A stretch of 64,000 nt of DNA from Rhodococcus ruber (GTDB taxonomy: Bacteria; Actinomycetota; Actinomycetes; Mycobacteriales; Mycobacteriaceae), in NCBI RefSeq assembly GCF_027270735.1, contig NZ_JAPWIJ010000002.1, forward strand, positions 372,001 to 436,000. Reading direction: 5' to 3'. The notes beneath the pieces were generated by a model. That model searched no databases. It had not been told where the DNA came from and was given only the letters and a program-made list of their open reading frames with translations. Both the position numbers and the translations under genes were made by a program. Every line of letters starts with the position of its first letter. The stretch's first letter is position 1. Of the stretch, positions 42,239 through 50,870 are shown piece after piece.

Positions 42239-42838
42239 GTGTATCCAGATGGCGAATCTCCCGGCGGCACGATTGCCCAAACCTTGCGTGACGAGATTCT
42301 GTCCGGTCGTCGCGTAGGCGGTGAGCGGCTGGTCGAGGAGTCGATTGCCAAGGCGTTCGGCGTTTCTCGGGTCCCCGTGCGGGAAGCGCTTGCTCAACTG
42401 CAAGCCGAGGGCTTCGTCACCATCGTTCGCTATCGAGGTGCGACGGTCTCCACAACGCTGCACAAGGAGAACAAAGAACTCCTCGAAGTTCGGCACGGGC
42501 TCGAGGTGCTTGCTGCCCAGCTTGCCGCCAAGAACAGGGGTGGCTCCGTCGCGGCCGAGCTTGCTGCAGTCGTCGAGGGTGCCCGGTCGAAGTCGGCCGC
42601 CCCGGACGTGACAAGTCCGTTTCACGACCTGGTAGCCATAGCGGCGGGTAACGACCAACTGCGCGAGATGCTGGCCGGGGTCAATCGCCGGGTGGCGTGG
42701 GGTCTCGGCCACGATCCGGGCGCGTCCGTCCACGATCACGCAGCCCTGGCCGCGGCGATCCTGAACGGTTCGCCCGTACAAGCCGGTTTTTTGATGGACG
42801 AGCATCTTCGGCGCGACGAGACCCCCAGCGAGAACTGA
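42239..42838 (+). CDS. GntR-family (FadR-type) regulator
   Basis: 199 residues from GTG 42239. N-terminal winged helix: IAQTLRDEILSGRRVGGERLVEES, then IAKAFGVSRVPVREALAQLQAEGFV and the RGATVS wing. The C-terminal part is a FadR-like helical bundle (FHDLVAIAAGNDQLREML, HDHAALAAAILNG), where the Asp and two His positions suggest metal-coordinated ligand binding. Upstream of the MFS/OCD operon, which has GTATAC operators before it; likely its repressor. Confidence 0.85.
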   Translation: MYPDGESPGGTIAQTLRDEILSGRRVGGERLVEESIAKAFGVSRVPVREALAQLQAEGFVTIVRYRGATVSTTLHKENKELLEVRHGLEVLAAQLAAKNRGGSVAAELAAVVEGARSKSAAPDVTSPFHDLVAIAAGNDQLREMLAGVNRRVAWGLGHDPGASVHDHAALAAAILNGSPVQAGFLMDEHLRRDETPSEN

Positions 42839-42848
42839 CGGTGTAGTC

Positions 42849-42930
42849 GTATACAATTTTGAGGATATATCCAGTTCTTAACGTGTTCGTAGCGGGAGAT
42901 AACTGAGATGACACACTTTTTGTATACAAA
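42849..42930. promoter_or_regulatory. GntR operators: GTATAC palindromes
   Basis: TTTGTATACAAA (42919-42930) is a perfect palindrome, and GTATACAA (42849-42856) is a second, half-matching copy 70 bp upstream. The core fits GntR-family sites. They lie between the GntR gene and the MFS gene. Confidence 0.65.
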
Positions 42931-43014
42931 TTAGGCAGTCGTTTCGGAGAGTTACGAGAGGCGACTCACCGGAAACATCCGTTGCCGGTGCCTGCCAGCC
43001 CGCTGGAGCACACC

Positions 43015-44475
43015 ATGTCTGCCTCTACCTCGGAATCCGTCCCACCTACTCCCATCCCACCGAACGAGCCCACGCCGCCGGCACCCGCATCAGGACTGAC
43101 CAATGCGCTCGATCGCATCGGTTTCACCCGAGTGCAGGGTGCCGTGATCCTGCTACTGATGGCAGGGCTGTTCTTCGACAGCCTGGAGCAGAACTCGACC
43201 GGCGCGATGGGTCCGCTCATCAAGGAATCACTCGGAATCGGTAACGCTCAATTGACTCTCATCAACACGGCCACCGTGATCGGCGGTCTCGTGGGACGCC
43301 TCGTCGGCGGATACATCGCAGACCGCTGGGGTCGCCGAACTGCGTTGAGCCTCAACCTTCTCGTCTACACCCTCGGCGGTCTGATCAGCGCCGCAGCCGT
43401 GAGCTACGAGATGTTGCTCGCCAGCCGCTTCATCGTCGGCATAGGCCTCGGTGGCGAATTCACTGTCGGCTTGGCCATTCTCGCCGAACTCGTTGCAACC
43501 CGGCACCGCGGCTCACTGCTTGCGACGCTCAACATCTCGTCCGGCGGCATCGGCAATATCGCCTCGTTCGGCTTCTTCATGCTGGTACTCGGCCCGCTCG
43601 GTGGCATCCTCGGCGGCGACGACACCTCGTGGCGCTGGACCTACGTAATTCTCGCGCTGCCGGCCGTATTGGTTGTCTTCTTCCGTCGCTATCTACCCGA
43701 GTCTCCTCGGTTCCTGATGTCCAAAGGCCGGGTCGACGACGCCAACCGCAGCCTCACCCGGCTGGCCAGCGGATCGATCGCTGGACTCCGAAACCCAGGT
43801 CCCACAAAGCAATTCGTCACAGCCGACGACATTCTTCCCAGCACCGAGAAGACGTCCTACGCCGAGGTGTTCAAGGGACAGAACCTGCGCCGCACCGCCG
43901 CCGTCGGAGCCGCGTCGTGGATGTCCTTCGGTGCTCAGGTCACGCTGCTGTTCCTGATGCCCATTCTGCTGGTCTCCCGCGGCTATTCCCTCACCGACTC
44001 ACTGCTGTTCACGATGATCATGAATATCGGCAGCCTGTTCGGGGCCTGCGCAGCATGCTATTTGGCCGGACGAGTCCGTCGGCGTCCCACAGTCATGACC
44101 GCTGCGGCTCTCGGTTGCATCTCCGCCATTGCCTTCGCAACCCTGGCGAACAGCGTCGCGACCATCTTGATCCTCGGCGCAATCTTCCAGTTCTTCACCA
44201 TGATGCTCAACACGATGCTCTCGGTATGGACACCCGAGCTGTTCCCCACCTCCATCCGCGGAATGGGCACATCGGTGGTCAACGGAATCGGCAATGTCGC
44301 CGGAGCCGTCATGCCGTTCGCCGCACTGTTCTTCTTCGATATCGCCGGTGTCGCTGGTGTCTTCATGATGATCGCCGGCATGTACGTCCTCCTCGTCGTC
44401 GCCGCGAAGTTCGGCCCGGAGACCTTCGGCCGATCACTGGAGGCGGTGAACGAAAAGGAGCTCGTCGCAGCGTAA
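43015..44475 (+). CDS. MFS metabolite:H+ symporter
   Basis: 486 residues, twelve spans. Signature loops: GGYIADRWGRRTALSL between spans 2 and 3 (the MFS A-motif) and ESPRFLMSKGR after span 6, the sugar/organic-acid porter signature shared with aromatic acid:H+ symporters. The N-terminal 45 residues are Pro/Ser-rich and cytosolic. ATG 43015 follows GGAGCACACC. Probably imports the substrate of the operon; identity unknown. Confidence 0.88.
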   Translation: MSASTSESVPPTPIPPNEPTPPAPASGLTNALDRIGFTRVQGAVILLLMAGLFFDSLEQNSTGAMGPLIKESLGIGNAQLTLINTATVIGGLVGRLVGGYIADRWGRRTALSLNLLVYTLGGLISAAAVSYEMLLASRFIVGIGLGGEFTVGLAILAELVATRHRGSLLATLNISSGGIGNIASFGFFMLVLGPLGGILGGDDTSWRWTYVILALPAVLVVFFRRYLPESPRFLMSKGRVDDANRSLTRLASGSIAGLRNPGPTKQFVTADDILPSTEKTSYAEVFKGQNLRRTAAVGAASWMSFGAQVTLLFLMPILLVSRGYSLTDSLLFTMIMNIGSLFGACAACYLAGRVRRRPTVMTAAALGCISAIAFATLANSVATILILGAIFQFFTMMLNTMLSVWTPELFPTSIRGMGTSVVNGIGNVAGAVMPFAALFFFDIAGVAGVFMMIAGMYVLLVVAAKFGPETFGRSLEAVNEKELVAA

Positions 44476-44512
44476 TTCAGTCCGTCACACATCGAAGAAA
44501 GAAGTGCCAACC

Positions 44513-45433
44513 ATGACCGATTCCTTGTCCATCTCCGCTACCGCGCACGGACTGAACTACCTCCCCGAGTACTACGCCGATCACGCCGGGCTTTTCGCAG
44601 ACAACGGCCTGTCCGTCCACGCCAAGGCCTGCGATCCATGGACCGGCGTGCTCGACGACCTCGCCAGCGGCGAAGCCGATATCGCTCTCGGTGGCCTATG
44701 GGTCCCCGGAATGTATTGGGGCACATCACGACAGCTCACCGTCTTTGCACAGCTCAATCACCAGTTTCCCAAAGCCCTCGTCATGCGGGAACCGACACCG
44801 GATGGATTCGACTGGTCGTTGCTGACCGGAAAGACCGTGCTGGCTCCGGGAATCGGAGGTAGTGCACCGTACGCGATCACCGCGGGCATGATGCGTGAGA
44901 GTGGAGTCGACTCGTCTCGCACCACCTTCTTGCGGGACTTGTCGACGCCGATGTTCGTCGAACTGTTCGAGGACGGCCTGGGCGATGCGATCATTCTCGA
45001 CATCACTACCGCTCAGATCATGTCCGATCGCGGCACCGGGCACATCGTCGTCGAATACGCCGAGGTCGGCGGACTCGGACCGAACAGCGTGTACTACTGC
45101 CGCACAGATCGTTTCGAGGAACTCGAAGAGCGTCTGGTGAAGTTCGCGACAGGTCTCGACGCCGCCATGGCGACCCTCAAGGCCACCCCGGTGACCGAGC
45201 TTCAGCCGCTGCTCGCTGAGCACTGGCCCAACATCGCGATGTCGACGCTCTCTGCGGCCTGCACCAGAATTCAGCAGTCGCAGACCTGGGACACCGTTCG
45301 TATCGACGGCGACGCCAGCGATCGTTGGATGCGAATCTTGCAGGAAGAAGGCATGGTTCGCTCTGCACCGGCGTTCGCAGACCTGGTTACCTCGCGCGTC
45401 GTCGACGCAGCCGAGCTCACGGCGGTCGGCTGA
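44513..45433 (+). CDS. Cytosolic periplasmic-binding-fold protein (NMT1/THI5-like)
   Basis: 306 residues of the NMT1/THI5-like fold: LPEYYADHAGLFADNGLSVH, SGEADIALGGLWVPGM, TGKTVLAPGIGGSAPYAITAGMM. It has no signal peptide or lipobox, so it is not an ordinary ABC-transporter receptor. Cytosolic members of this fold include THI5 (HMP synthase) and 4,5-dihydroxyphthalate decarboxylase. It lies between an MFS permease and an OCD-like enzyme, so an enzyme role in a small catabolic or anabolic pathway is more likely than binding. Confidence 0.78.
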   Translation: MTDSLSISATAHGLNYLPEYYADHAGLFADNGLSVHAKACDPWTGVLDDLASGEADIALGGLWVPGMYWGTSRQLTVFAQLNHQFPKALVMREPTPDGFDWSLLTGKTVLAPGIGGSAPYAITAGMMRESGVDSSRTTFLRDLSTPMFVELFEDGLGDAIILDITTAQIMSDRGTGHIVVEYAEVGGLGPNSVYYCRTDRFEELEERLVKFATGLDAAMATLKATPVTELQPLLAEHWPNIAMSTLSAACTRIQQSQTWDTVRIDGDASDRWMRILQEEGMVRSAPAFADLVTSRVVDAAELTAVG

Positions 45434-45435
45434 CC

Positions 45436-46419
45436 ATGACACTCGTGCTGCGCCATTCGGAGATATCGGCGCTCCTCGACCGCAGTGAAGTGTTCACCGC
45501 AGTCGAGCGCGCCTTGGCCGACCTGTCCACGGGTGCCGCTCAGAATCCGGCCCCGCCGTCGATGAATGGCACCGAGGACGGTCGGATCATCCCCATGGTG
45601 GCGCAGTCCGGCACCTCCGAGCTCGCGGTGGTGAAGGTGTTGTCGGACCTGCCGGGGAACCGCGCTCGCGGCCTTCCCCGGCAGCGCTCGACCATGCTGG
45701 TGACGTCCACTCGTACCGGCGAGTGCGTCGCGATGCTCGACGGCCGGGCGATCACGGCGATTCGCACGGCCGCCGCCAGTGCCGTGGCCACTGCGCACCT
45801 CGCACGTAACGACAGCTCGGTCGTGGGCGTCGTCGGCGCCGGTAACTTGGCCGTCGAACACGTCCGTGCGCTACACGGCGTACGCGATATCGAGAGCGTC
45901 GTGGTCTGGTCGCGATCTGCGGATACCGTGGAACGGTTTCGCGAAAGCCTCGCGGACTTGGACCTGAAGATCGACCACGCCCTATCGGTCGAAGACGTTG
46001 TACGACAGTCCCATATCGTCTGCACGCTCACTCCGTCGGTCGAGCCGATCCTGTTCGGGCAGTGGTTGATCGCCGGCACTCACCTCAACGTCGTCGGCGC
46101 CGCGCCCCGTCCGAACGAACGCGAGGTCGACGGTGACGCCATGGCACAGTCGAGGGTGGTGGTGGACAGCACCGCCACAGCCCTGTCGAAGTCGGGCGAC
46201 GCACTACTGGCGATCGCCGAGGGGGCCGTCGACGAGAGCCACTTCGATACCGAACTCGGCGACGTCATTACCGGTCGGAAGTCCGGACGCTCTACCGACG
46301 CGGAGATCACACTCTTCGACTCCACCGGGATCGGACTCGAGGATCTCGCTGTTGCGGAGTTGGTCGTCCAGCGCGCCCGCGCCGCCGGAGTGGGACTCGA
46401 GCTCGATCTGACGTCGTAA
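45436..46419 (+). CDS. Ornithine cyclodeaminase/mu-crystallin-family enzyme
   Basis: 327 residues. Rossmann motif VGVVGAGNLAVEHVRAL, substrate region ELAVVKVLSDLPGNRARGLPRQ with the conserved Lys, and GTHLNVVGAAPRPNEREVD with ATALSKSGDALLA. The family contains ornithine cyclodeaminases, alanine dehydrogenases and imine reductases; substrate not determined. Starts two bases after the stop of the binding-fold protein. Followed by a strong palindrome at 46428-46447. Confidence 0.87.
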   Translation: MTLVLRHSEISALLDRSEVFTAVERALADLSTGAAQNPAPPSMNGTEDGRIIPMVAQSGTSELAVVKVLSDLPGNRARGLPRQRSTMLVTSTRTGECVAMLDGRAITAIRTAAASAVATAHLARNDSSVVGVVGAGNLAVEHVRALHGVRDIESVVVWSRSADTVERFRESLADLDLKIDHALSVEDVVRQSHIVCTLTPSVEPILFGQWLIAGTHLNVVGAAPRPNEREVDGDAMAQSRVVVDSTATALSKSGDALLAIAEGAVDESHFDTELGDVITGRKSGRSTDAEITLFDSTGIGLEDLAVAELVVQRARAAGVGLELDLTS

Positions 46420-46427
46420 CCACGTCC

Positions 46428-46447
46428 GCACACGCGCGCGCGTGTGC
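46428..46447 (+). terminator. Perfect 20-bp palindromic terminator
   Basis: GCACACGCGCGCGCGTGTGC is perfectly self-complementary and is followed by AAAAGACC, eight bases after the OCD-like gene's stop. On the minus strand the same stem would be preceded by GGTCTTTT. Confidence 0.55.
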
Positions 46448-46466
46448 AAAAGACCCGACCCACCCC

Positions 46467-46529
46467 GCACCCCACCGGCCACGCACCCCACCACCCCGCA
46501 CCCCACCGGCCACGCACCCCACCGGCCAC
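46467..46529. repeat. Tandem GCACCCCACCGGCCAC repeats, G-rich on the minus strand
   Basis: The 16-mer GCACCCCACCGGCCAC occurs at 46467-46482, 46498-46513 and 46514-46529 (spacings 31 and 16). Between and around them lie further CACCCC tracts. The minus strand has runs of four G with short spacers, so a G-quadruplex is possible. It sits between two convergent transcription units. Confidence 0.75.
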
Positions 46530-46598
46530 GCACACCACCGGCGGATGAATGCGACTCTGTTGCACTCTGACCGACTGAAACCCACATTGATCCGGATC

Positions 46599-47825
46599 TC
46601 AGGCGCGCTTCGACGAGTACATTCGCTCGTCTGCGATACGCAGCAGGTGGTCCGGGTCGGTGGTCGGTTCCCAACTCCATCCGACGCTCACCGATACCGG
46701 GATGTCGGTGCCGTCGATGTCGTAGGGGCCGGCGAGGAGGCTGCGAACTCGGTCGGCGAGGCGTTCGACTCCCTCGGCCGATTTGGCGGAGTGCAGCAGG
46801 GCGACAAATTCGTCGCCACCGATTCGGCAGGCGGTGTCCTGCGCGCGGACATTGTCGAGGATCCGGCGTCCGATGGCGGCGAGTACGCGATCGCCCACTG
46901 CATGACCGAATCTGTCGTTGATGGATTTGAAGGCGTCGACGTCCACGAAGAGCATTCCGACCGGGCGATCGCTGGACAAGTCCCGGAGACTGTTCAGCTC
47001 GGACATCAGTCGTCGGCGATTTCCCAGTGAGGTGAGGTCGTCGATGAGCAGTTGGCGTTCGAGTGTCGCCTCAGCAACTTTGCGTGCGGTGATGTCCTGA
47101 ATCTGGGCAATGATCACGTCGCCGGCCTCGGCGTCGCGCACCACGGTCGCGTTGCGCTGCACCCAGATGGTGGCACCGTCCTTGCGGATGTACCGCTTCT
47201 CGGACGCCACGTTCGTCAGTGTCCCGTCGGCCAGCCCCTTGAGATGTTCGTCGGCGAGGGGAATGTCGTCGGGATGCGTGATGTCGCGAAACGTTTTCTG
47301 CTGCAATTCTTCTGCGGTGTATCCGAGCAGTTCGCACAGGGCTTTGTTCACCTGGAGCCATCGTCCGTCGTCTGTCATCACAGCTTTGCCGATCGGGGCG
47401 TTCTCCATCGTGATTCGAAACAGTCGCATCGCGCGATCTCGCTCACGCTCGATCTCGGCGCGAGCGCTGACGTCGACGACCAACGCGGTGAATCCGACGA
47501 CAACACCGTCGACGACATCGGGCACATAGGTGGCCTGAGTGACGCGCACGGCACCGTTGACGTCGATGAGTGTCCGGTCGAACTGCTGCTGTTCACCAGC
47601 GAGCGCACCGGTGATGTAGGGCAAATTCAGTTGATACAGCGTCTCGCCGAGCAGTTCGCTGATGTGCTTACCGACCAAGTCCGCCGGTTCGATACCGAAG
47701 TAGGCGGCATAGATGCGGTTTGCGAAGACATTTCGGAGCGAGCTGTCCCAGTACCCGATCATCGACGGCAATTGATCGACGGCTCGGCGCATCACCTCGT
47801 TCGATGAATTACGCGTGACAGTCAT
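46599..47825 (-). CDS. PAS-PAS-GGDEF diguanylate cyclase
   Basis: 408 residues. Two PAS domains (first LPSMIGYWDSSLRNVFANR with AAYFGIEPADLVGK; second MENAPIGKAVMTDDGRWLQV with ELLGYTAEELQQ) followed by a PAC segment, then a GGDEF domain with the intact active-site motif CRIGGDEFVALL and LFVDVDAFKSINDRFGH. It should make c-di-GMP in response to a signal sensed by PAS. No EAL domain. Start ATG 47825; a second ATG at 47837 adds four residues. Confidence 0.9.
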   Translation of the reverse strand: MTVTRNSSNEVMRRAVDQLPSMIGYWDSSLRNVFANRIYAAYFGIEPADLVGKHISELLGETLYQLNLPYITGALAGEQQQFDRTLIDVNGAVRVTQATYVPDVVDGVVVGFTALVVDVSARAEIERERDRAMRLFRITMENAPIGKAVMTDDGRWLQVNKALCELLGYTAEELQQKTFRDITHPDDIPLADEHLKGLADGTLTNVASEKRYIRKDGATIWVQRNATVVRDAEAGDVIIAQIQDITARKVAEATLERQLLIDDLTSLGNRRRLMSELNSLRDLSSDRPVGMLFVDVDAFKSINDRFGHAVGDRVLAAIGRRILDNVRAQDTACRIGGDEFVALLHSAKSAEGVERLADRVRSLLAGPYDIDGTDIPVSVSVGWSWEPTTDPDHLLRIADERMYSSKRA

Positions 47826-47900
47826 GAACCACCCCATTTGTGACGCCGACTGCGCAACGGTACCGAAAGTTTCGACTCTCGGCCTGCAACAACCCCCATG

Positions 47901-47924
47901 AGTGCGCAAGTGCGCACATATGTG
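47901..47924. promoter_or_regulatory. ArsR-type operator before MFS-ArsR-CopC operon
   Basis: AGTGCGCAAGTGCGCA contains a direct repeat, and CACATATGTG (47915-47924) is a perfect palindrome of the ArsR/SmtB kind. It would fall inside the MFS coding region if ATG 47898 were used, which favours ATG 47937. Confidence 0.55.
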
Positions 47925-47936
47925 TACGTTGAGTAC

Positions 47937-49142
47937 ATGCTCTTCGACAACCTCGCATTCCGACGCCTCTTCACGGCGCAGGTCGTCGCGCTGATCGGCA
48001 CCGGACTGCTGACGGTGGCCCTGGGCCTACTCGCCTACGACATCGCCGGCAGCTCCGCCGGAGCGGTCCTCGGCACCGCGCTGGCGATCAAGATGATCGC
48101 GTATGTATTTGTCGCCCCCATCGTTTCGTCTCTGACGAACTCGTTCCCCCGCAAGCTCGTACTCGTCACCGCGGATGTCGTGCGGGCACTCACCGCACTG
48201 ACGTTGCCCTTCGTCGATCAGGTCTGGCAGATCTACGTCCTGATCTTCGTTCTGCAGGCAGCGTCGGCAACCTTCACACCCACCTTCCAGGCCGTCATCC
48301 CGGCGGTCGTTCCGGACACACAGCAGTACACCCGGGCACTGACGCTGTCCCGGCTCGCCTACGACCTCGAATCGCTGGTGAGCCCGTTGATCGCAGCTGC
48401 GCTGTTGACGGTGATCAGCTTTCACACCCTGTTCGTCGGGACGGCACTGGGTTTCGTCGTCTCCGCAATGATGGTGATCGGGACTCGTCTGCCGAAACAC
48501 GTTGCGGCCAAACGCAACAGGCCGACCGACGGAATCACGACATTTGTGAAAAACAATGAACTGCAGGGCTTACTGGCACTGAACACGGTCGTTGCCGCAG
48601 CCACCGCGCTGGTGACCGTCAACTCCGTGGTCTACGTTCGCGATCTGTTCGGCGGCTCGAACAGTCAACTTGCCATCGCGCTCGGTTTCTACGGTGCCGG
48701 GTCGATGGTCGCAGCACTGTTCATCCCGCGAGCCCTCAGATCTATCGACGACCACCGCCTCATGCTCACCGGCGCCGCAGTAGCCGTCGCGGGAACTGCC
48801 GCAGCAACGGCGGTCTCGACCCTGGGTGGAGGACTACCGGCCTGGATTGCTCTCGCCACGACGTGGTCGGTACTGGGCATCGGAACTTCGATGATCAACA
48901 CGCCGTCGGCGAGAATTCTGCGTCGCGAATCCGACGAGACCACTCGAACGTCGATCTTCACCGCGCAGTTCTCGCTGTCTCATGCGGCGTTTCTGATCAC
49001 GTATCCGGTCGCGGGCTGGGTGGGCGCGCAATTCGGACAGTTCACCGCAGCTGCGGTGCTCACCGGCTTGGCTACACTAGCGGGACTGTCCGCAGCACGC
49101 CTGTGGAGTCGCTCCCGTGATCCGGTCGTCGTCTCCGCGTAG
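47937..49142 (+). CDS. MFS exporter
   Basis: 401 residues with twelve spans, starting MLFDNLAFRRLFTAQVVALIG, and the EntS/MFS_3-type layout typical of siderophore or drug exporters in ArsR-controlled units (FQAVIPAVVPDTQQYTRALTLSRLAYDLESLVSP). Its partner ArsR starts 14 bp downstream. Export substrate unknown, perhaps metal chelates. Confidence 0.85.
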   Translation: MLFDNLAFRRLFTAQVVALIGTGLLTVALGLLAYDIAGSSAGAVLGTALAIKMIAYVFVAPIVSSLTNSFPRKLVLVTADVVRALTALTLPFVDQVWQIYVLIFVLQAASATFTPTFQAVIPAVVPDTQQYTRALTLSRLAYDLESLVSPLIAAALLTVISFHTLFVGTALGFVVSAMMVIGTRLPKHVAAKRNRPTDGITTFVKNNELQGLLALNTVVAAATALVTVNSVVYVRDLFGGSNSQLAIALGFYGAGSMVAALFIPRALRSIDDHRLMLTGAAVAVAGTAAATAVSTLGGGLPAWIALATTWSVLGIGTSMINTPSARILRRESDETTRTSIFTAQFSLSHAAFLITYPVAGWVGAQFGQFTAAAVLTGLATLAGLSAARLWSRSRDPVVVSA

Positions 49143-49156
49143 GGAGAAGACGTTCG

Positions 49157-49513
49157 ATGCCACCGAAGAAGGAACCGCGCATCAGTCTCGATCATGCCGT
49201 CCTACCGGACTCGGCGCGCCTCGCGACGGCAAGCGACACGTTTCGGATGCTGTCCGATCCCACCCGACTCCACATTCTCTGGCTGCTCGATCGCGGCCCC
49301 GCCGACGTCAGCGCACTCACGACAGCGACCGGAACGTCGCGTACCGCCGTCAGCCAGCATCTGGCGAAACTCCGATTCACCGGACTCGTCGAGACGCGAC
49401 GCGAGGGCCGGAACGTCATCTACCGCTTGGCCGACGGCCACCTCGCCCGTCTCGTGCGGGAGGGCCTCAATTTCGCCGACCACAAGGTAACCGGCGAACC
49501 TCCACACGAATAG
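49157..49513 (+). CDS. ArsR-family transcriptional repressor
   Basis: 118 residues with the winged helix MLSDPTRLHILWLLDRGPAD, VSALTTATGTSRTAVSQHLAKLRFTGLV and the wing REGRNVIYRL. The classical ELCV(C)D metal-binding box of ArsR helix 3 is absent (VSALTTATG instead), and there are no cysteines, so a metal other than As/Cd or a different ligand is likely. Between the MFS exporter (14 bp) and CopC gene (20 bp). Confidence 0.88.
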   Translation: MPPKKEPRISLDHAVLPDSARLATASDTFRMLSDPTRLHILWLLDRGPADVSALTTATGTSRTAVSQHLAKLRFTGLVETRREGRNVIYRLADGHLARLVREGLNFADHKVTGEPPHE

Positions 49514-49533
49514 CCACAACAAGAAAGCAACCG

Positions 49534-50091
49534 ATGAAACGCCTGGCAGTGATTGCCGTTCTCACCCTTGTCGCAACGGCACTGTCGATCGCTCCGGCGT
49601 CGGCGCACGCGGCTCTGCAGTCGAGCAACCCGGCCGAGAATGCCGTGTTCGACACCGCGCCGGACGAGGTGACCCTGACGTTCAACCAGGCTGTGGAGTC
49701 GAACTTCGCCACCGTCACCGTCATCGCACCCGATGGGATCGATTGGGCAGCATCGGATCCCGTCGTCGACGGCAGCACGGTGACGGTCGATCTCGACGGC
49801 CTCGGCGCGGCGGGCGAATACACCATCGGCTACCGAGTGGTCTCTGCCGACGGGCATCCGATCACCGGCAGCATCCCGTTCCAACTCACCCAGGCAGCTG
49901 CCGCACCGCCGGTCGCAGACCTCGACTTCACCAACGAGGCCGCAACACCCACTTCTCAGGACACAGAGGCCCGAACCGCAGCGAACACCGAAGACACCGA
50001 CAGCGGCTTCCCACTCTGGACGATCGGAGCGGTGGTGGCCGTGGTCGGTGCGGCAGGTGTTCTGTTCGCGCTGCGTAAACGCACCCACTGA
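49534..50091 (+). CDS. CopC-domain copper-resistance-type secreted membrane protein
   Basis: 185 residues. Sec signal peptide MKRLAVIAVLTLVATALSIA ending ASAHA; the mature N-terminal His that binds Cu(II) in CopC is in place (AHAALQSSNPAENAVFDTAP). A CopC domain follows, with VSADGHPITGSIPFQL containing the second His. A Thr-rich linker and a C-terminal span LWTIGAVVAVVGAAGVLF anchor it. Binds copper at the outer face. Coupling to the ArsR/MFS pair suggests a metal response. Confidence 0.87.
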   Translation: MKRLAVIAVLTLVATALSIAPASAHAALQSSNPAENAVFDTAPDEVTLTFNQAVESNFATVTVIAPDGIDWAASDPVVDGSTVTVDLDGLGAAGEYTIGYRVVSADGHPITGSIPFQLTQAAAAPPVADLDFTNEAATPTSQDTEARTAANTEDTDSGFPLWTIGAVVAVVGAAGVLFALRKRTH

Positions 50092-50126
50092 GAGCCTCGA
50101 CCAGTGCGGACGTGAGAACATGCAGC

Positions 50127-50870
50127 ATGAGCGACGGTGGGTCACGCCCCAAGTCCGACGGCCGTAAGCGGCGTTGGGAACAGCACAACACCGATCGTCG
50201 ACGTCATATCATCGCCGCCGCCATGACGGTGCTGGCCCGCGATATCGCACCCGGTGAACGGCTCACCACCGCTCAGATTTCCGCGGAGGCCGGGGTACAT
50301 CGCACCGGGCTCTACCGTCATTTCCGGGATCGCACCGATTTGGACACCGCCATTCAGCGGGCCATCTGCGACCAGTTGACGGCCGCCCTGGTCACCTCGT
50401 TCGAGTTGACCGGTACTCCCCGCGATGTGGTGCACCGTGTGGTGAGTACCTACGTGCGATGGGTTGCCGAACATCCCGCGTGGACGCGTTTCGTCGAGCA
50501 GGATGTCAGCGCCGAATCGCCCACGCCCCTCGAAGAAACCAACGCGATGCTGGCCGAGCAGTTGGAGGTGAGCGTTGCCGCGTTCCTCTCGATCGTGAAC
50601 GCGGATCTGTCACCCGAGGACTGGTCGTTGGTGCGGCCGTGGGTGGCCGGACTGGTCTCCGGATGCATGGGCGCGGTGCGTAGTTGGAGTGGGCAAACCG
50701 AATCGCGTACCGGCCTGGACCACTTCGCGACGTTCCTGGCCGACACCATCTGGCTTCAGGTCAAGGGACTCGGGGCGTCCCGCGGAATCGCGATCCCCCA
50801 AGTCCCTCTCGAAACAGTCCCTCTCGACACCGCCGGAGAAACTCAGCCGAACGACGGCTCACTGCGGTAG
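50127..50870 (+). CDS. TetR-family transcriptional regulator
   Basis: 247 residues: basic N-terminus (PKSDGRKRRWEQHNTDRRRHI), then AAMTVLARDIAPGERLTTAQISAEAGVHRTGLYRHFRD as helix-turn-helix, and a long TetR_C region (VAEHPAWTRFVEQDVSAE, DWSLVRPWVAGLVSGCMGAVRSW). Its 3' end overlaps the convergent diiron oxygenase gene by 28 bp, which suggests linked control. Confidence 0.85.
   Translation: MSDGGSRPKSDGRKRRWEQHNTDRRRHIIAAAMTVLARDIAPGERLTTAQISAEAGVHRTGLYRHFRDRTDLDTAIQRAICDQLTAALVTSFELTGTPRDVVHRVVSTYVRWVAEHPAWTRFVEQDVSAESPTPLEETNAMLAEQLEVSVAAFLSIVNADLSPEDWSLVRPWVAGLVSGCMGAVRSWSGQTESRTGLDHFATFLADTIWLQVKGLGASRGIAIPQVPLETVPLDTAGETQPNDGSLR

Noticed and set aside
46599-47825. GGDEF protein as a c-di-GMP effector only
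   Set aside because: The GGDEF active-site motif is intact, so cyclase activity is expected.
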